Shown here: positions 47,901-60,660 of the stretch, in pieces
Numbering within the stretch: the stretch's first letter is position 1
Layout of the letters: each line of letters opens with the position of its first letter
Assembly: GCF_009017415.1 (NCBI RefSeq)
Contig: NC_092409.1
Span: 5,394,001-5,458,000 of the forward strand
Length of the DNA: 64,000 nt
Source of the DNA: Aspergillus flavus
Taxonomy: Eukaryota > Ascomycota > Eurotiomycetes > Eurotiales > Aspergillaceae
Reading direction: 5' to 3'
Notes under the pieces: model-generated
What the model was told of the DNA's origin: nothing
The model's input: the letters and a program-made list of their open reading frames with translations, nothing else
Database searches by the model: none
Program-made: the position numbers and the translations under genes

Positions 47901-48070
47901 TGTCGGTACTTGGTGTGACTGAGAAGCCATCCTCAGTGACACTCAATGGCGAGACGCTCTCCTCCGACTCTGTGAAGTATAACGCCACCTCACACGTTCT
48001 CCACGTTGGTGGCTTGCAGAAGCACACAGCGGATGGAGCATGGGCGAAGGACTGGGTACTGAAATGGTGA
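44944..48070 (+). CDS. agdA: Secreted alpha-glucosidase, GH31
   Basis: Extracellular enzyme that releases glucose from maltose and starch ends and also transglycosylates to isomaltose, the AmyR inducer. Exons are 44944-45644, 45704-46114, 46167-46337 and 46396-48070, giving 2958 nt and 985 residues, the length I recall for A. niger AgdA. The signal peptide is at about 1-21 (start MAGLKSFLAS, cleavage after YGA or nearby). The catalytic nucleophile is Asp492 in WYDMAE, and the acid/base is Asp660 in GGDNFSKW. A Ser/Thr/Ala-rich insertion lies at about residues 540-570. Several Asn-x-Ser/Thr sites suit a secreted glycoprotein. The frame is open to an upstream ATG at 44806, but the signal peptide fixes the start at 44944. 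It is followed by amyA on the same strand. Confidence 0.95.
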
Positions 48071-48439
48071 AGGAAGCGTAACAGGATAGCCTAGACCCAC
48101 ATACTATCTGTATACAACTCCGCAATATGAAGTGATGAATGCAAACTAGCAGCGAATCGGATATCAGTAGCATAGGGCTGATATTTACGTAAAAATCGTC
48201 AAGGGATGCAAGACCAAAGTAGTAAAACCCCGGAGTCAACAGCATCCAAGCCCAAGTCCTTCACGGAGAAACCCCAGCGTCCACATCACGAGCGAAGGAC
48301 CACCTCTAGGCATCGGACGCACCATCCAAATAGAAGCAGCAAAGCGAAACAGCCCAAGAAAAAGGTCGGGCCGTCGGCCTTTTCTGCAACGCTGATCACC
48401 GGCAGCGATCCAACCAACACCCTCCAGAGTGACTAGGGG

Positions 48440-48453
48440 CGGAAATTTAAAGG
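48440..48453 (+). promoter_or_regulatory. AmyR-binding element of amyA (CGGAAATTTAAAGG)
   Basis: CGG-AAATTTAA-AGG is the CGG-N8-AGG form of the AmyR site and matches the core of Region III known from the TAKA-amylase promoter. It lies 262 bp upstream of the start codon. Confidence 0.85.
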
Positions 48454-48601
48454 GATTAATTTCCACTCAACCACAAATCACAGTCGTCCCCGGTATTGTC
48501 CTGCAGAATGCAATTTAAACTCTTCTGCGAATCGCTTGGATTCCCCGCCCCTGGCCGTAGAGCTTAAAGTATGTCCCTTGTCGATGCGATGTATCACAAC
48601 A

Positions 48602-48609
48602 TATAAATA
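48602..48609 (+). promoter_or_regulatory. TATA box of amyA
   Basis: TATAAATA about 95 bp upstream of the start codon, at a distance expected for the strong amylase promoter. Confidence 0.75.
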
Positions 48610-48701
48610 CTAGCAAGGGATGCCATGCTTGGAGGATAGCAACCGACAACATCACATCAAGCTCTCCCTTCTCTGAACAATAAACCCCACAGAAGGCATT
48701 T

Positions 48702-50750
48702 ATGATGGTCGCGTGGTGGTCTCTATTTCTGTACGGCCTTCAGGTCGCGGCACCTGCTTTGGCTGCAACGCCTGCGGACTGGCGATCGCAATCCATTTAT
48801 TTCCTTCTCACGGATCGATTTGCAAGGACGGATGGGTCGACGACTGCGACTTGTAATACTGCGGATCGGGTGTGTTGTTGCCTACTAGCTTTCAGAAAGA
48901 GGAATGTAAACTGACTTGATATAGAAATACTGTGGTGGAACATGGCAGGGCATCATCGACAAGGTAAATTGCCCCTTTATCAAAAAAAAAAAAAAGAAGG
49001 AAAAGCAGAAGAAAAATAAAATAAAAAGAACTCTAGTCCTAACCATCACATAGTTGGACTATATCCAGGGAATGGGCTTCACAGCCATCTGGATCACCCC
49101 CGTTACAGCCCAGCTGCCCCAGACCACCGCATATGGAGATGCCTACCATGGCTACTGGCAGCAGGATATGTAAGTCGATTTCTTTAAATATCTACCTGTC
49201 ATCTTTTACATCAATATGAACTAACTTGATGGTTTTAGATACTCTCTGAACGAAAACTACGGCACTGCAGATGACTTGAAGGCGCTCTCTTCGGCCCTTC
49301 ATGAGAGGGGGATGTATCTTATGGTCGATGTGGTTGCTAACCATATGGTTCGTGGTCCTTTGCAACTGACTTCGCGGATATGGTTCATTTCAGTACTGAC
49401 AATGAGTAATATCAGGGCTATGATGGAGCGGGTAGCTCAGTCGATTACAGTGTGTTTAAACCGTTCAGTTCCCAAGACTACTTCCACCCGTTCTGTCTCA
49501 TTCAAAACTATGAAGATCAGACTCAGGTTGAGGATTGCTGGCTAGGAGATAACACTGTCTCCTTGCCTGATCTCGATACCACCAAGGATGTGGTCAAGAA
49601 TGAATGGTACGACTGGGTGGGATCATTGGTATCGAACTACTCCAGTAAGATATTTCCCCCTCATTCTACAACTTGGCTGATCGATGATACTTACGAAATC
49701 AGTTGACGGCCTCCGTATCGACACAGTAAAACACGTCCAGAAGGACTTCTGGCCCGGGTACAACAAAGCCGCAGGCGTGTACTGTATCGGCGAGGTGCTC
49801 GACGGTGATCCGGCCTACACTTGTCCCTACCAGAACGTCATGGACGGCGTACTGAACTATCCCATGTATGGTTCCTCCAACCATGAGCCTTCTTGCAAGT
49901 CTCATCTCCTAACGAAACGGCTAAAACCAGTTACTATCCACTCCTCAACGCCTTCAAGTCAACCTCCGGCAGCATGAACGACCTCTACAACATGATCAAC
50001 ACCGTCAAATCCGACTGTCCAGACTCAACACTCCTGGGCACATTCGTCGAGAACCACGACAACCCACGGTTCGCTTCGTAAGTCTTCCCTTTTATTTTCC
50101 GTTCCCAATTTCCACACAGAACCCCATCTAACAAGAGCAAAGTTACACCAACGACATAGCCCTCGCCAAGAACGTCGCAGCATTCATCATCCTCAACGAC
50201 GGAATCCCCATCATCTACGCCGGCCAAGAACAGCACTACGCCGGCGGAAACGACCCCGCGAACCGCGAAGCAACCTGGCTCTCGGGCTACCCGACCGACA
50301 GCGAGCTGTACAAGTTAATTGCCTCCGCGAACGCAATCCGGAACTATGCCATTAGCAAAGATACAGGATTCGTGACCTACAAGGTAAGCACAACCTCTAA
50401 GCATACCCTAATGGCCTATCTTCAGAGTATCTGACACAAGAGACTAATCACTGGCAATACAGAACTGGCCCATCTACAAAGACGACACAACGATCGCCAT
50501 GCGCAAGGGCACAGATGGGTCGCAGATCGTGACTATCTTGTCCAACAAGGGTGCTTCGGGTGATTCGTATACCCTCTCCTTGAGTGGTGCGGGTTACACA
50601 GCCGGCCAGCAATTAACGGAGGTCATTGGCTGCACGACCGTGACGGTTGGTTCGGATGGAAATGTGCCTGTTCCTATGGCAGGTGGGCTACCTAGGGTAT
50701 TGTATCCGACTGAGAAGTTGGCAGGTAGCAAGATCTGTAGTAGCTCGTGA
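48702..50750 (+). CDS. amyA: Secreted alpha-amylase (TAKA-amylase type), GH13
   Basis: Endo-acting starch hydrolase. Nine exons (48702-48869, 48925-48963, 49054-49169, 49239-49347, 49416-49644, 49703-49865, 49931-50077, 50143-50383, 50463-50750) give 1500 nt and 499 residues, the exact length of A. oryzae TAKA-amylase. The signal peptide is residues 1-21, ending PALA. GH13 regions are intact: VVANH (first), GLRIDTVKH with nucleophile Asp227, GEVLD with acid/base Glu251, and ENHDNPR with Asp318. Catalytic A/B and C-terminal beta domains are complete. Against the A. oryzae protein as I remember it, I see only about three changes (Arg56, Leu172, Asn291). Regulated by AmyR and carbon repression, judging by the promoter. 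Confidence 0.97.
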
Positions 50751-51796
50751 AGGGTGGAGAGTATATGATGGTACTGCTATTCAATCTGGCATTGGACAGT
50801 GAGTTTGAGTTTGATGTAACTTGTCTATTCTATGATGTATGGTCTTTTTGTTCTATAGTTGGAAATCGGAATGATCTCAAATCTTGAATAAATATAAAAA
50901 GGATAATACTCACATCCACCACAACCTTACAAGGTTAATTCCGAGCTATATTCCACCGACACAAATAAGCAGTATCTTCTCTCGCCAGAGAATCACGATA
51001 TTATTGGCATGCAAATAACGATAACTGTCTCCAGAAGGTAAATATATGCAGTCTTGAAACCTAAACAAGGCTTCTCAATCCATTGATTCTCAGTGATATC
51101 CTCTTACGAGAATAGGGAAGGTATATACCGTTGCTGGGGTTGCGTTTAGGCTAAATTCGTATGATAGTTGAATCTGTTTGGATGGGTATGCTGTGGTTTT
51201 ATTTGGCATATCATTAGGGTTTGACCTGGTGGTTGCTCGCGACTATAGAATGAAGTGGAATGGGGGAAAGAAAGCAGGAAAAACAGCTTGGAGAGGAGCT
51301 ATATCATAAAATATTATACGATTGTGGGCATAATGTCAAATGTATTAGGTCTAGGTTTAAGTTTATGTTAGTATATCATGGAGATATAGTAAAAGGGAAC
51401 TCTTTCCACTGATGTATGTTCTCTTCTCACAAAGCCAGAAGGGTATAGTGATATCCCGAGCCTGATAGCGTATTAGGATTCAGTTTTGGTGAGATACCAT
51501 AAGTTTTTCATACACAAACCGATGTCTAGAGAGAGGGGAAGAGGGGTAGGAGGGGAAGGGCGAGTGTTGCCGCCTTGCCTAACATAAGACAGGTATACGT
51601 ACTACTGACCAGCTACATGTATCAATACAGTAATGGTCCTCAAAAATTGAAGAAAAGGGGGTAATTTGAATTAATGTACGGGGAGACATATCGTATATCC
51701 TATATTTAATCACGCGCCAGACCATGTAAACCCACCCGGCCCAAACCGTCCTCAACACCATTTTCGTTATAACATTATTACGGTATCGAAAGGTTG
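50751..51796. other. Convergent region downstream of amyA
   Basis: AT-rich 1.05 kb holding the 3' ends of amyA and of the neighbouring regulator gene. No gene or repeat is recognised. Confidence 0.55.
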
Positions 51797-53945
51797 CTAG
51801 TATGGCGCCGATCCCACAGGGATGGCTTCAGTCACAGCCATGCCACTTATGACACTTTCCGGAAATGAGTGTGGCATGACCTCAGGGATCAGCTGTTCCA
51901 GAGCGCCATATCCCTCAATCATGCTATCTACTAGTGGTGGCACGAATTGTACCTGTTCCATGCTCATCTTCCGGGCATCTCCGAACGAGCATTGAGAACC
52001 GTCGACTGCGCTGCAAGGGTCGTTGCATTCGGCACAGCGACGCTTGAACTCGGCTATCATGCACGAAAACCGGTATGCGATGTGGTCTTCGTTTGGCGAC
52101 AGATGCAGCAGAAACATCTGGATCTGGTCAATGAGGGGGTCGAGGAAGTTGAAGTCGCAAAGATTTAGAGCGGCATAACCGACGATGAAGTACGCCTGAT
52201 CGACCACTCTTAGAGCGGTGACAAATCGGAGTTGCAGGAATTTCGAGATGATCAAGCGCGATCCTTGGAGAATTTCCGACGTGAGTCTCTCAGACTCCGC
52301 TTGGAACCTCATTGCTGTCCGATGCAGGAGGATTTGACAGAACCAGAGACTAAGCTCAAATGTTGAATTTTCATCACCAGCTGTTGAATAGTTAGCATTT
52401 ATACGAGATGGTCCTCGTTGCTTAGCCTTACCAAGAAGATGGGCCCATTCAACTTTCCATCGTTCAATCTCTTCGTATTCAACCTCCGCGAATCGCATAC
52501 GTTGCTCGTTGGCTTGGAGTCGCAATGTGATCAAGTACAACTGGATCTCTGCTACGACCTTGCCATCCTCAACTGTTGCAGCGGGGTGCTCAAGAAGTCG
52601 TGGGCAATAATCGAGATATCTCTGTGGTAAATGGAATGGACGTGCGTTGCCAACAGCGAAACTATTTCTGCATTAGCAAGTTGGAGTTAAGCCGGAAATG
52701 TTGTACCTACTGTAACTGTGTTAAACAGAAAGCGTTCCAGAGCCGCAATTGAGCGGCGATATCGTTATCAATGAGAAGCTCTGAAGGCACATGATTGAGG
52801 AAGTCAAAGGAGACGAGGGCATGATTGATTGCAGTCCCGCTCAGTAACCAGCCATCTATGGGGAACTCCTTCTGACCCGCCGCTGGCCATAAACAAAGAA
52901 GGGCGAGTGCCTGGAGCGATTCGTATTTCAAAGGCGGTTTCTCCCACAGCAGATTGACTGCCTTATGTCGAACTTGGAGGTTCATGGTATGGACAATCGG
53001 TGGTGGTATGCCTGGCACATATCGGGAGGCCAGAAGACAGGCAGTACTATATAACAACGAATCGGTGTTCCTCATCTCGTTGTGGAAGTCCGACTGATTA
53101 TTTATGGACACTAAAGGGCCGAAATTATCCACAAATCTAGCTCAAGCATTAGCGGCTATAGAGGCAGATGGACATGACGAGTGACCATACAGCTGTACCA
53201 ACTTGAGAGACAACTTAGAATCTAAGATACCCTTCTCAAAACTGTTACCCAAGAAAGGAGATTCAACAGGGATGCGGTTTGTCTCCCCAAAAAACTCAGA
53301 TTGGAGGTCCTGAATTAGCCGAACGGGTTTAGGTAGGAAAGGACCGAATGAGTTTCCTTCAATGGAGGCCGTTTCTTCCGTATGAACACTCCGAGCTAGC
53401 GGAGGGACGGAGATATTAGAGACGCTTGGTGATTGATTCAAGATCTGCCGAAGCATGCCGGTCATCTCTCTCATACTCCTCTCTAGGGAAGTGAGACGCT
53501 CCTCGATGGAGGGGATAGCTGTCGTTGCGTCTGACCACATTGGAGTACTGTCCTGAAAGCGCTCACTCGTCTCGGGGAGCTGACAGTCGATCCTATAGAA
53601 ACATTAGTACTCAAGAAAGGCTTATTTGGTCTTGGCAGGACATGGGATCCCCCATTTTGACGTAAGAGATTTGACAAAGTGGATAACGGTGGCACCCGAC
53701 CTTAAAGATAGACACCGCCGGCATGCATGCCCTCGTGGATCAAGATCGCACCGAGTTTTAAGCTTGCGGCAGGTATTACAAGCGGTCATTGAACGTCTAA
53801 TGCGGCCCTTTGGGCGCGTCGCGTCGTCGCCGACATTGGGGATGATTCTCCTGTGGTCGTCGGACACATGCACGCTCTTATGCTCCCACGAAGGGGCCTC
53901 ATATTTGATAGGTTCAACAGTAGTTCTAGTCATGACATCAGACAA
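51797..53945 (-). CDS. Zn2Cys6 transcription factor of unknown target, bordering the amylase cluster
   Basis: Five exons (53701-53945, 53191-53592, 52711-53136, 52432-52667, 51797-52380) give 1893 nt and 630 residues. The zinc cluster is C56-x2-C59-x6-C66-x8-C75-x2-C78-x6-C85; its sixth cysteine comes only after the first intron. A leucine-rich coiled-coil segment at about 110-135 (IEERLTSLERSMREMTGMLRQI) suits dimerisation, and a helical fungal-regulator domain fills the rest. The C-terminus carries a predicted activation-type acidic/aromatic stretch. The fourth intron is 51 nt, a multiple of three with no stop, so retention would add 17 residues. It converges on amyA. I do not recognise a named orthologue, and any link to starch use is only positional. 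Confidence 0.82.
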
Positions 53946-56900
53946 CGGGGGTAGTGTGCCGCGTTGATGAAAAGAATAATCGGCGAGTAGAACAAGCTGA
54001 GAGCAAGAAGAATTGTGGAAACCAAGTCAGATCCCGTGCAAATCATAGAGAATCCACACAGGTGGGGAGGGAATTGACCCTTTTAACAGCCCACGGCCGG
54101 GCGTGAAGAGGAGATTGTGCTAGCTGGCAGGCAGTTGACGAAATAGACTCCGTTAGATTGATTATCCATTTTGACCTGGGGTAAATGCGAACTAATCGGA
54201 GCATTCCAACCAATCCGTGTAGATCCGAGTCTCTAGGGTGTGGTTTCTAGAAGAATAGAAAGGGTGGTTTGGCATACTAGGCACTGCAACAAGAGAGGGG
54301 TTGATTGACGTGCGCCATTGCAGTGCGCCCGATGTAAGCCGGCTCCATAGGGAGTCCCGCTTCCATGAGGGGGTTGGGTTGGGTTGGCTAAGGTTGACGC
54401 CGACCTGAAATTAGCTAAGGACTGCCACTAATCTTGACCTCCGGTGATTTGTCGATAGCGTGTGTCTCTTATCATGGCGGGTTGAAGATTGTGATCGGGC
54501 ATACCCCCCAAAAGCAGAAGGTGTGTTTGACTTTTGCTCATTCGTCATGACTCAGGAACAACGGATTTTTTTCTCTTTTTCGCTCATCCTTAATTTGCGT
54601 TTCCGCGTTCTCTCGTGTATGATTTGGATCACCTCTCAGGGGACATGTCTGAGCGTTGTTGCTGATTTGAAGAAGCCCGGGTGATCTAAGATAGGAGGCA
54701 AGCCGATCACGCAGATCATGAGATATCAGATCCTTTGAAGTATACTCCGTAGGCAATAGGATACGCGCGATTGCCTTATAAACCCGTATAGACTGGCTTT
54801 TGCTTGAAGATTTTTTTCCTTTACTTCAAACAGCGAATCCTGCAATGCAACCTTGATCCCCTGGCTCAACGGTTACCCACGGGCTTGTTCCTGGTTAATG
54901 CATAGTGGCATGATAGCGTTCTGCCACCCGCACTTTAGCTTCTTTAGCCAACAAAATCAGGGCATTGCTGCAGTTCTGTTCGCAATACCCTTGACCGCTG
55001 GTCTGATGCTCATCAGGCACGGCCGTTGAGGAGGGGCCTCTCTACAATTCATCCCGAGTCATCTGCTTCTTGTTAGGGATTTGCATCCCTGCACGAAAGC
55101 GGAACCACTGTATTAATTAATAACTGATGTGCTATTAAGGCCCTGGGATTCTCGGATATTCCAACCGTAGGATAGAAGTGGCCACCCGCCCGTAGTTGTG
55201 GAGCTTGGCTTCGGGTATGCCTCAGCCATGCTCACCTCCGCCCATCTAGAATTCGGAACGTAGAATCAGACTTTGAGCTAACACTGATTGACTGTATTGA
55301 TTAGCGGAGTTGATGCAACCTTTTGAAGCCCTTCAATTTCCGGCAACATTCGGTGATCTGACCGTCGCTGACCAACTTGGCCCTTTCTCCCCCCTTAACC
55401 AATCGACGTTCAAGACGATTAGTTTGTTAAGCAATTTTTAGTGGCACGCCGAAGCTCAATTTTTCCGGCATTAGACCCTTTAAGGAACAAGGCGCATTCG
55501 TACCAGCCATAGGCCTGTAGGCCGGACGGGGGGGAAGGAAAAAAAAGACGCAAATTCATTTATCTTGCCCCAGTTTCTTCACATGCTTCCGAAGTTTCGC
55601 CAACCACATCAAGTTTAAGGCCCTTGAGGATAGCGTGCGCCAAGGGTGTAACGTAAAAGGCACGAACTGGGCCTTTTCTTAGCGGGTGATCGATCCTCAG
55701 CCAATCCTCGATCGTGCGTTGTTCATGCCAAGCAGGTCCTTGTTCAGGCTAATCCCGTTTGTAGTTTGGACACGGTTCAGTACGAGGACCTGATCTGCAC
55801 CATTGGCGATTGAGACAGTCGTGGACCCCACCGGCTTGATAGAATGGTTGCATCGGATATAACGTGTCTCACATGTTATCATTGGGCGACGCTTTTGAAC
55901 CATCAGGAAAAAACATTTGCCAGGATGCCGAATCAGAACTCTGCACTATGGGTAACTAGGAAGATATCATATCATTCGCGGCCCGGATGTGGGTTATTCG
56001 GATATCCCCGAAATCCAAAAGTAGCCTGTAGTCTGCAGTATCGCCATTCTTATCAAGTATCACAATATCGTACCTGCATCTATCTATATTAACTGATTAG
56101 TTGGATGGAGGAAATTATGTGTCAATCTTTGCGAGTCTCGCCATCCTTTTCTGTTTTTGGAACATTCCACAGGATGGAAGACGAGGATAATAAATCCATC
56201 CTGCGCTAATGACTAGTGCGTTGGCACGCGGTTCTAATATATCACGGAATCAAGCACCGTTTTGACTTCACGCCGCAGGGATCCTTTCTCGGCCTGACCG
56301 TTCGGCGTGGAGCACTCGCTCGGATGTAGGCCCATATTAGCCCTAGAATCACATTCGGATAGGAGAACCGCGCGTTGGTATCTCCGCTGGTGTTGTTGGA
56401 TGCCCCAAGGCGAGCTGAAGACTCATCACAAACCCAGAAAATCAGCAGCCGTAAGGCATACTCGACCGAATTCTTTTTGCATTGAAGACGAGTCAACCTA
56501 GATAGGACTGGTCGCAAATTGATGAGGTTGTGTGGGGAAGGGGGAGCAAGGATAATGAAATGGTGAAGCGTGGTGCTGCGCGTCCATGGAAGACAATCAT
56601 GGCGCACATGATCCCGCACATGTTTCGCTGCATTTCTTTCTCAGGCATGAGCCTCCATCCCTCTCTAATCCTATCCTACAAGCTTCTGTCACAGCTAAAC
56701 TGATGGATACCTGTTTCCACTTTGACTCCTAGTGATTACAGGATGCCAAGCGCTCTTGGGGTAACGTTCCATTCCATGACACAGAAAAATTGAGTATAGC
56801 AAGCTAACCCCAGGTTTAGAATGCTAGGGCGTTTCAGCCCTGTTGCTACATGTGCTCATCATTATGCATCGTGTAGAATGTCCGTTTTCACCAAGACTTG

Positions 56901-59900
56901 ACTAATGGTTTACATTTTGAGCAACTACATGCCATGGCGAATATATCTTCAAGACACTAGTCGGGATATCGTCGCATCAGAGATTGTACGCACCGTGTAT
57001 CCATTGCGGAGAAACGACCATGGTTTCCCCTCAATTGACATCATTGTACAGCATCTCCTAGATAGGAGGTCATACACGCTTAGGACCAGTACTTCTGAGC
57101 CGTTGATCCGCCAGCCTGCTTTGAGATCAAATCTCAAAGCTGATTGAATGAGGATGCCGTAGGACGCCCTAGGTCGTCCCAGTTGATGATCCTCTCAGTG
57201 AAATAGGTAGTTCAAATCTATTAGGTCATCCCGGATGCCCTCCAACATGAGTCACATGTATAAAAGTGGCAAGGCAAAGGAGTCTTGGTAGTTGCTTTTG
57301 GCGCTCTTTTTACATAACAGTTTTGCCACGCTCCTGTGTGCAAGGGTCCTTATGCCGTTGGAACAAACGAGGCTTGCATCTGAAGCTCCCTTAGGCAGCA
57401 CTGCTTAGACTTGCAGAAGATACCCAACTGTTGCGAACATCTAGCGAGTTACGTCGATTCCTCTACAGTTTCTTTTGGAAATCAATGTATTGCTAGCCTT
57501 ACTCCTCCGGACATTGATCGATCTCATGTACTATGAGAAAGAGTAACAATGCACGCAGTAAGAAAATCCATCTTTGATATTTGACATTCTGGTTGAAAGC
57601 TTCTAGGGATGGATCAGCGCTCAAGAGATTCCTGGAAAAGGAGCTTTCAAGAAGCTATGTTTTATGGATGAGATTAAGTCAGGAATAATCTTGACTTCCT
57701 TCCGTGATTCCAATCAGACAGTATACATCAACTGAGTATGTGGCACACAATTCAGTCACTATACCGGCCTTGATATTGTGGTGCACGCATCGGTAGAAGC
57801 ACTGCGAGGATATATCAACATTAAGTCGAGTCGTCAACCATTGTTCTCATCCATAGCTCCACACTTTACACACCTGAGCTCTTACACGGACACCCTGACA
57901 TCAAGAACGAGGCCTGAATACACAACGATTTCGGTTGTTTGTTCTATTCCTCGCGAGTATTTTGCTTAGTGCTTGATACTTACCCCATGAGCTCGCTAAT
58001 CGTGGCTGCATAGCAATAAAGGGAAGGAATACACTTTTAATCAACACCACAATGGTCTCGCGCGACAATATCCACAGTAGTGCTCGGGCTTGTTGTTATT
58101 TCTGAATCTTGCACTTATCATTAACGGTTACTGATGCAATCAATTAACGTTGAACAGGATACAAGGTTTGACTCCTGCTCGTCCTCGTACCCCGGTCCTA
58201 CACTATTCGTCAATTGAACAAGCATTATCTTGAGAAAGCAACATAAACTTCTACCTACTTCGCACGAGGCCTTCTGACACATATTTCCCTATGACATCTT
58301 CGACGCTTAGAATACCTCATTGACCAGGGATCCCTACTTATAATGTCAGCAACCCAAGAATGTCACTACAAACGAACTCAATGGGCCCTGCCATGAACTA
58401 TCCCATAGAATACAGGTGTTTAATTCATTTTCCCGATAGTTCAATAGCCATACCAAGTGGTCTAATATGCTGAGCCCTGGCTCAGACTCGGTTGCCAACT
58501 GAGATTCATACTCTACGCGGAGGCGTGTACCCATGTGTCTTAGGTTTCACATGTATGGTGTATGGCAGCTAAATGAAGTCCACTTAGACACCTAATATCA
58601 TAGACATCACACGCCAATCCTGCAACTCCCTGAGTGGTTTCAAATACAGCCCTACTCAGGTGGCTGCGAGTGACCTGCTTGATAAGATGAAAGCCAATGT
58701 AATAAGTCTATACATAGGGGTTCTCAGGCTTACTTGCCGGGAAGGAAGTAGAGGCTCTGTGAATGTATGGAAAACACTTGAGCGTGAATATCAATGACTT
58801 TCTGTGGATCTCAAGTATATAAATAATCGTGGTAGCTTATGGAAAGTTATACCATTAGTTTTCGCGGGGACATGAGGTTTTCTTCCTCTCTCCCAGCTTT
58901 TCTTGCATGCAGAAATCCGAAATGAAAGGAGGACGATACGCCGGTGCTTTAAAGAGTAGAGATTACATGGCGATGTGAGTAGATACTTCTAAAGCATCAA
59001 GTGAGTCCTGGATGTTACTATAGCTAGGATTTAAAAATCCATCGGAATCTTTGCATTTATGTCGCTATGTGACACAATTTTACTTAAATGTTTAGTTGGT
59101 ACCAGCAATATAAAATGCCAACTTATGAACAGTATGCTAAACAGCATAACGCAGACCAATGAATAGTGAGTAGTGTTTCGCATAATTCTGTCATGTTGAG
59201 CTGTGGCTTATTTTTATGAAACACACATCGAAATATATTTATATATTTAGGAATGCGAAATTCACATTGCTCGCTTCTCAGGCATCATCTCGCCACAGTA
59301 GACATAAGATCTAGTAAATTATAGCATTCTATCTTATCAATAAGCCCTCATAACAGGATCAAACAAGTTCGGCTCTGGAGAGACTCAACCAAATAATTCT
59401 ATGTCCACATTGACAAATTCAACTAACCTACTAGGAGAGGACACGGTTACCCGGTGCTGAAACTACATGTCGAGTAGGCCCCATAAGCAACCTCGACAGG
59501 TCAAGTTTCGGCACTCAGTATTGTGCTCTTAGCCCAATCAGTAGATCCCTTGAGCTCCTTGTCAAGCTTATTGTTCTTTGCCAAGTGTCCTGGTACAGCA
59601 TGACGACGGGTTACAGGCGTTCGAAGCTCTTCTATTATTGCCCAAGACACAGATTACAGGCAATTACTGGTCTGCTTCCTTACGCACGTAGAACAAGTAA
59701 TACATATTTGGAATACTTTTTCGCCTTTCACTGTATCTCATGATAATACTGTGCATGAGTGATTTTCGACTATCAGATTGAGGAGCCAAGCGGCGTAGTA
59801 TGTCTCTCCCCTTAGAGATAGCGATACGCGGTGAGCATTCTTTCTTTTCTTCTGATAGCTAATGTCTTATGATAACCGAAATAGAAGCAAGGGAGCATCC

Positions 59901-60660
59901 TTTGATGGGAGATAGGAGAAATTAAAAGGTCCGTAATCGTAATTGGAACAGAGGTAGGGGATAACGGACATTGAGACACGACACGGTAAAATATCAGACT
60001 AGGGCGACCCATTCATGAAACTACAACTGATAGAGAAATAGCTATTTCCTGCAAGTATGGCGACTTTAATGACACGGGTAGATAGGTCAATGGTAAAGTA
60101 TTCCTAGCATAATACCTCAATTCGCCCCCAAAGAAACCCGGGGCAGGGAAGATAACCTTTTCAGGCCACCAACAAGGTGCTTCCACACTACGAAAAATCG
60201 TGATTGTAGAAAGCTAGAACCCACAATAGTGTTTTGTTCGATAACGGGGTGTCTCTACGTGTTCGACGATATATTGCTGGAGCTTAGATTGTATGCATCC
60301 TGTATGACAAGTCACTAATGCCGCTGCGCATGTTTCGCCGTTGGATATGGCCTGGAATGGCGAGGAGGACCATCTCACAGTCGGTCATGAGACAATATGA
60401 TTCTAGCCCCAGGTGGATATCGGATGCATACGCGATGTGCAACCGACTGAAAGGATTCCGCGTCCGAATAATAATGCGCGACTTTCAATAGTATGGGTCG
60501 TGGTGAGATCCCACTTCAACAGCAACGCGATCCACATAGAAATGAAGTCGCCACCTCCTGCTCTGTATGCAGTGAGGCTATCGGCTCCAGGGTTAAGATA
60601 GGCAGCAACTCTCGAAGCGAGCTTCGCTGCATCTTTCATGTGAGCGCTCATTGTCGTACA
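53946..60660. other. Gene-poor region, no supported gene
   Basis: 6.7 kb beyond the Zn2Cys6 gene. It contains the promoter of that gene (53946-54300), a TACTCCGTA 9-mer at 54743, and scattered short open frames of at most about 125 codons with no family resemblance. Base composition becomes more AT-rich after about 57000. Decayed transposon or gene sequence is possible but I cannot recognise any. Confidence 0.5.

Larger units (their letters stand above)
48071..48701 (+). promoter_or_regulatory. amyA promoter
   Basis: 631 bp between the agdA stop and the amyA start. It holds the AmyR element at 48440-48453, CCCCGC/CCCCTG sequences near 48545-48555 that fit CreA (carbon-repression) sites, and a TATA box at 48602-48609. 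The leader before the ATG is CT/CA-rich. Confidence 0.8.

Noticed and set aside
49431..49450. tRNA A-box-like sequence GGTAGCTCAGTCGA
   Set aside because: It is inside amyA exon 5 in the correct reading frame, with no B box or cloverleaf around it.
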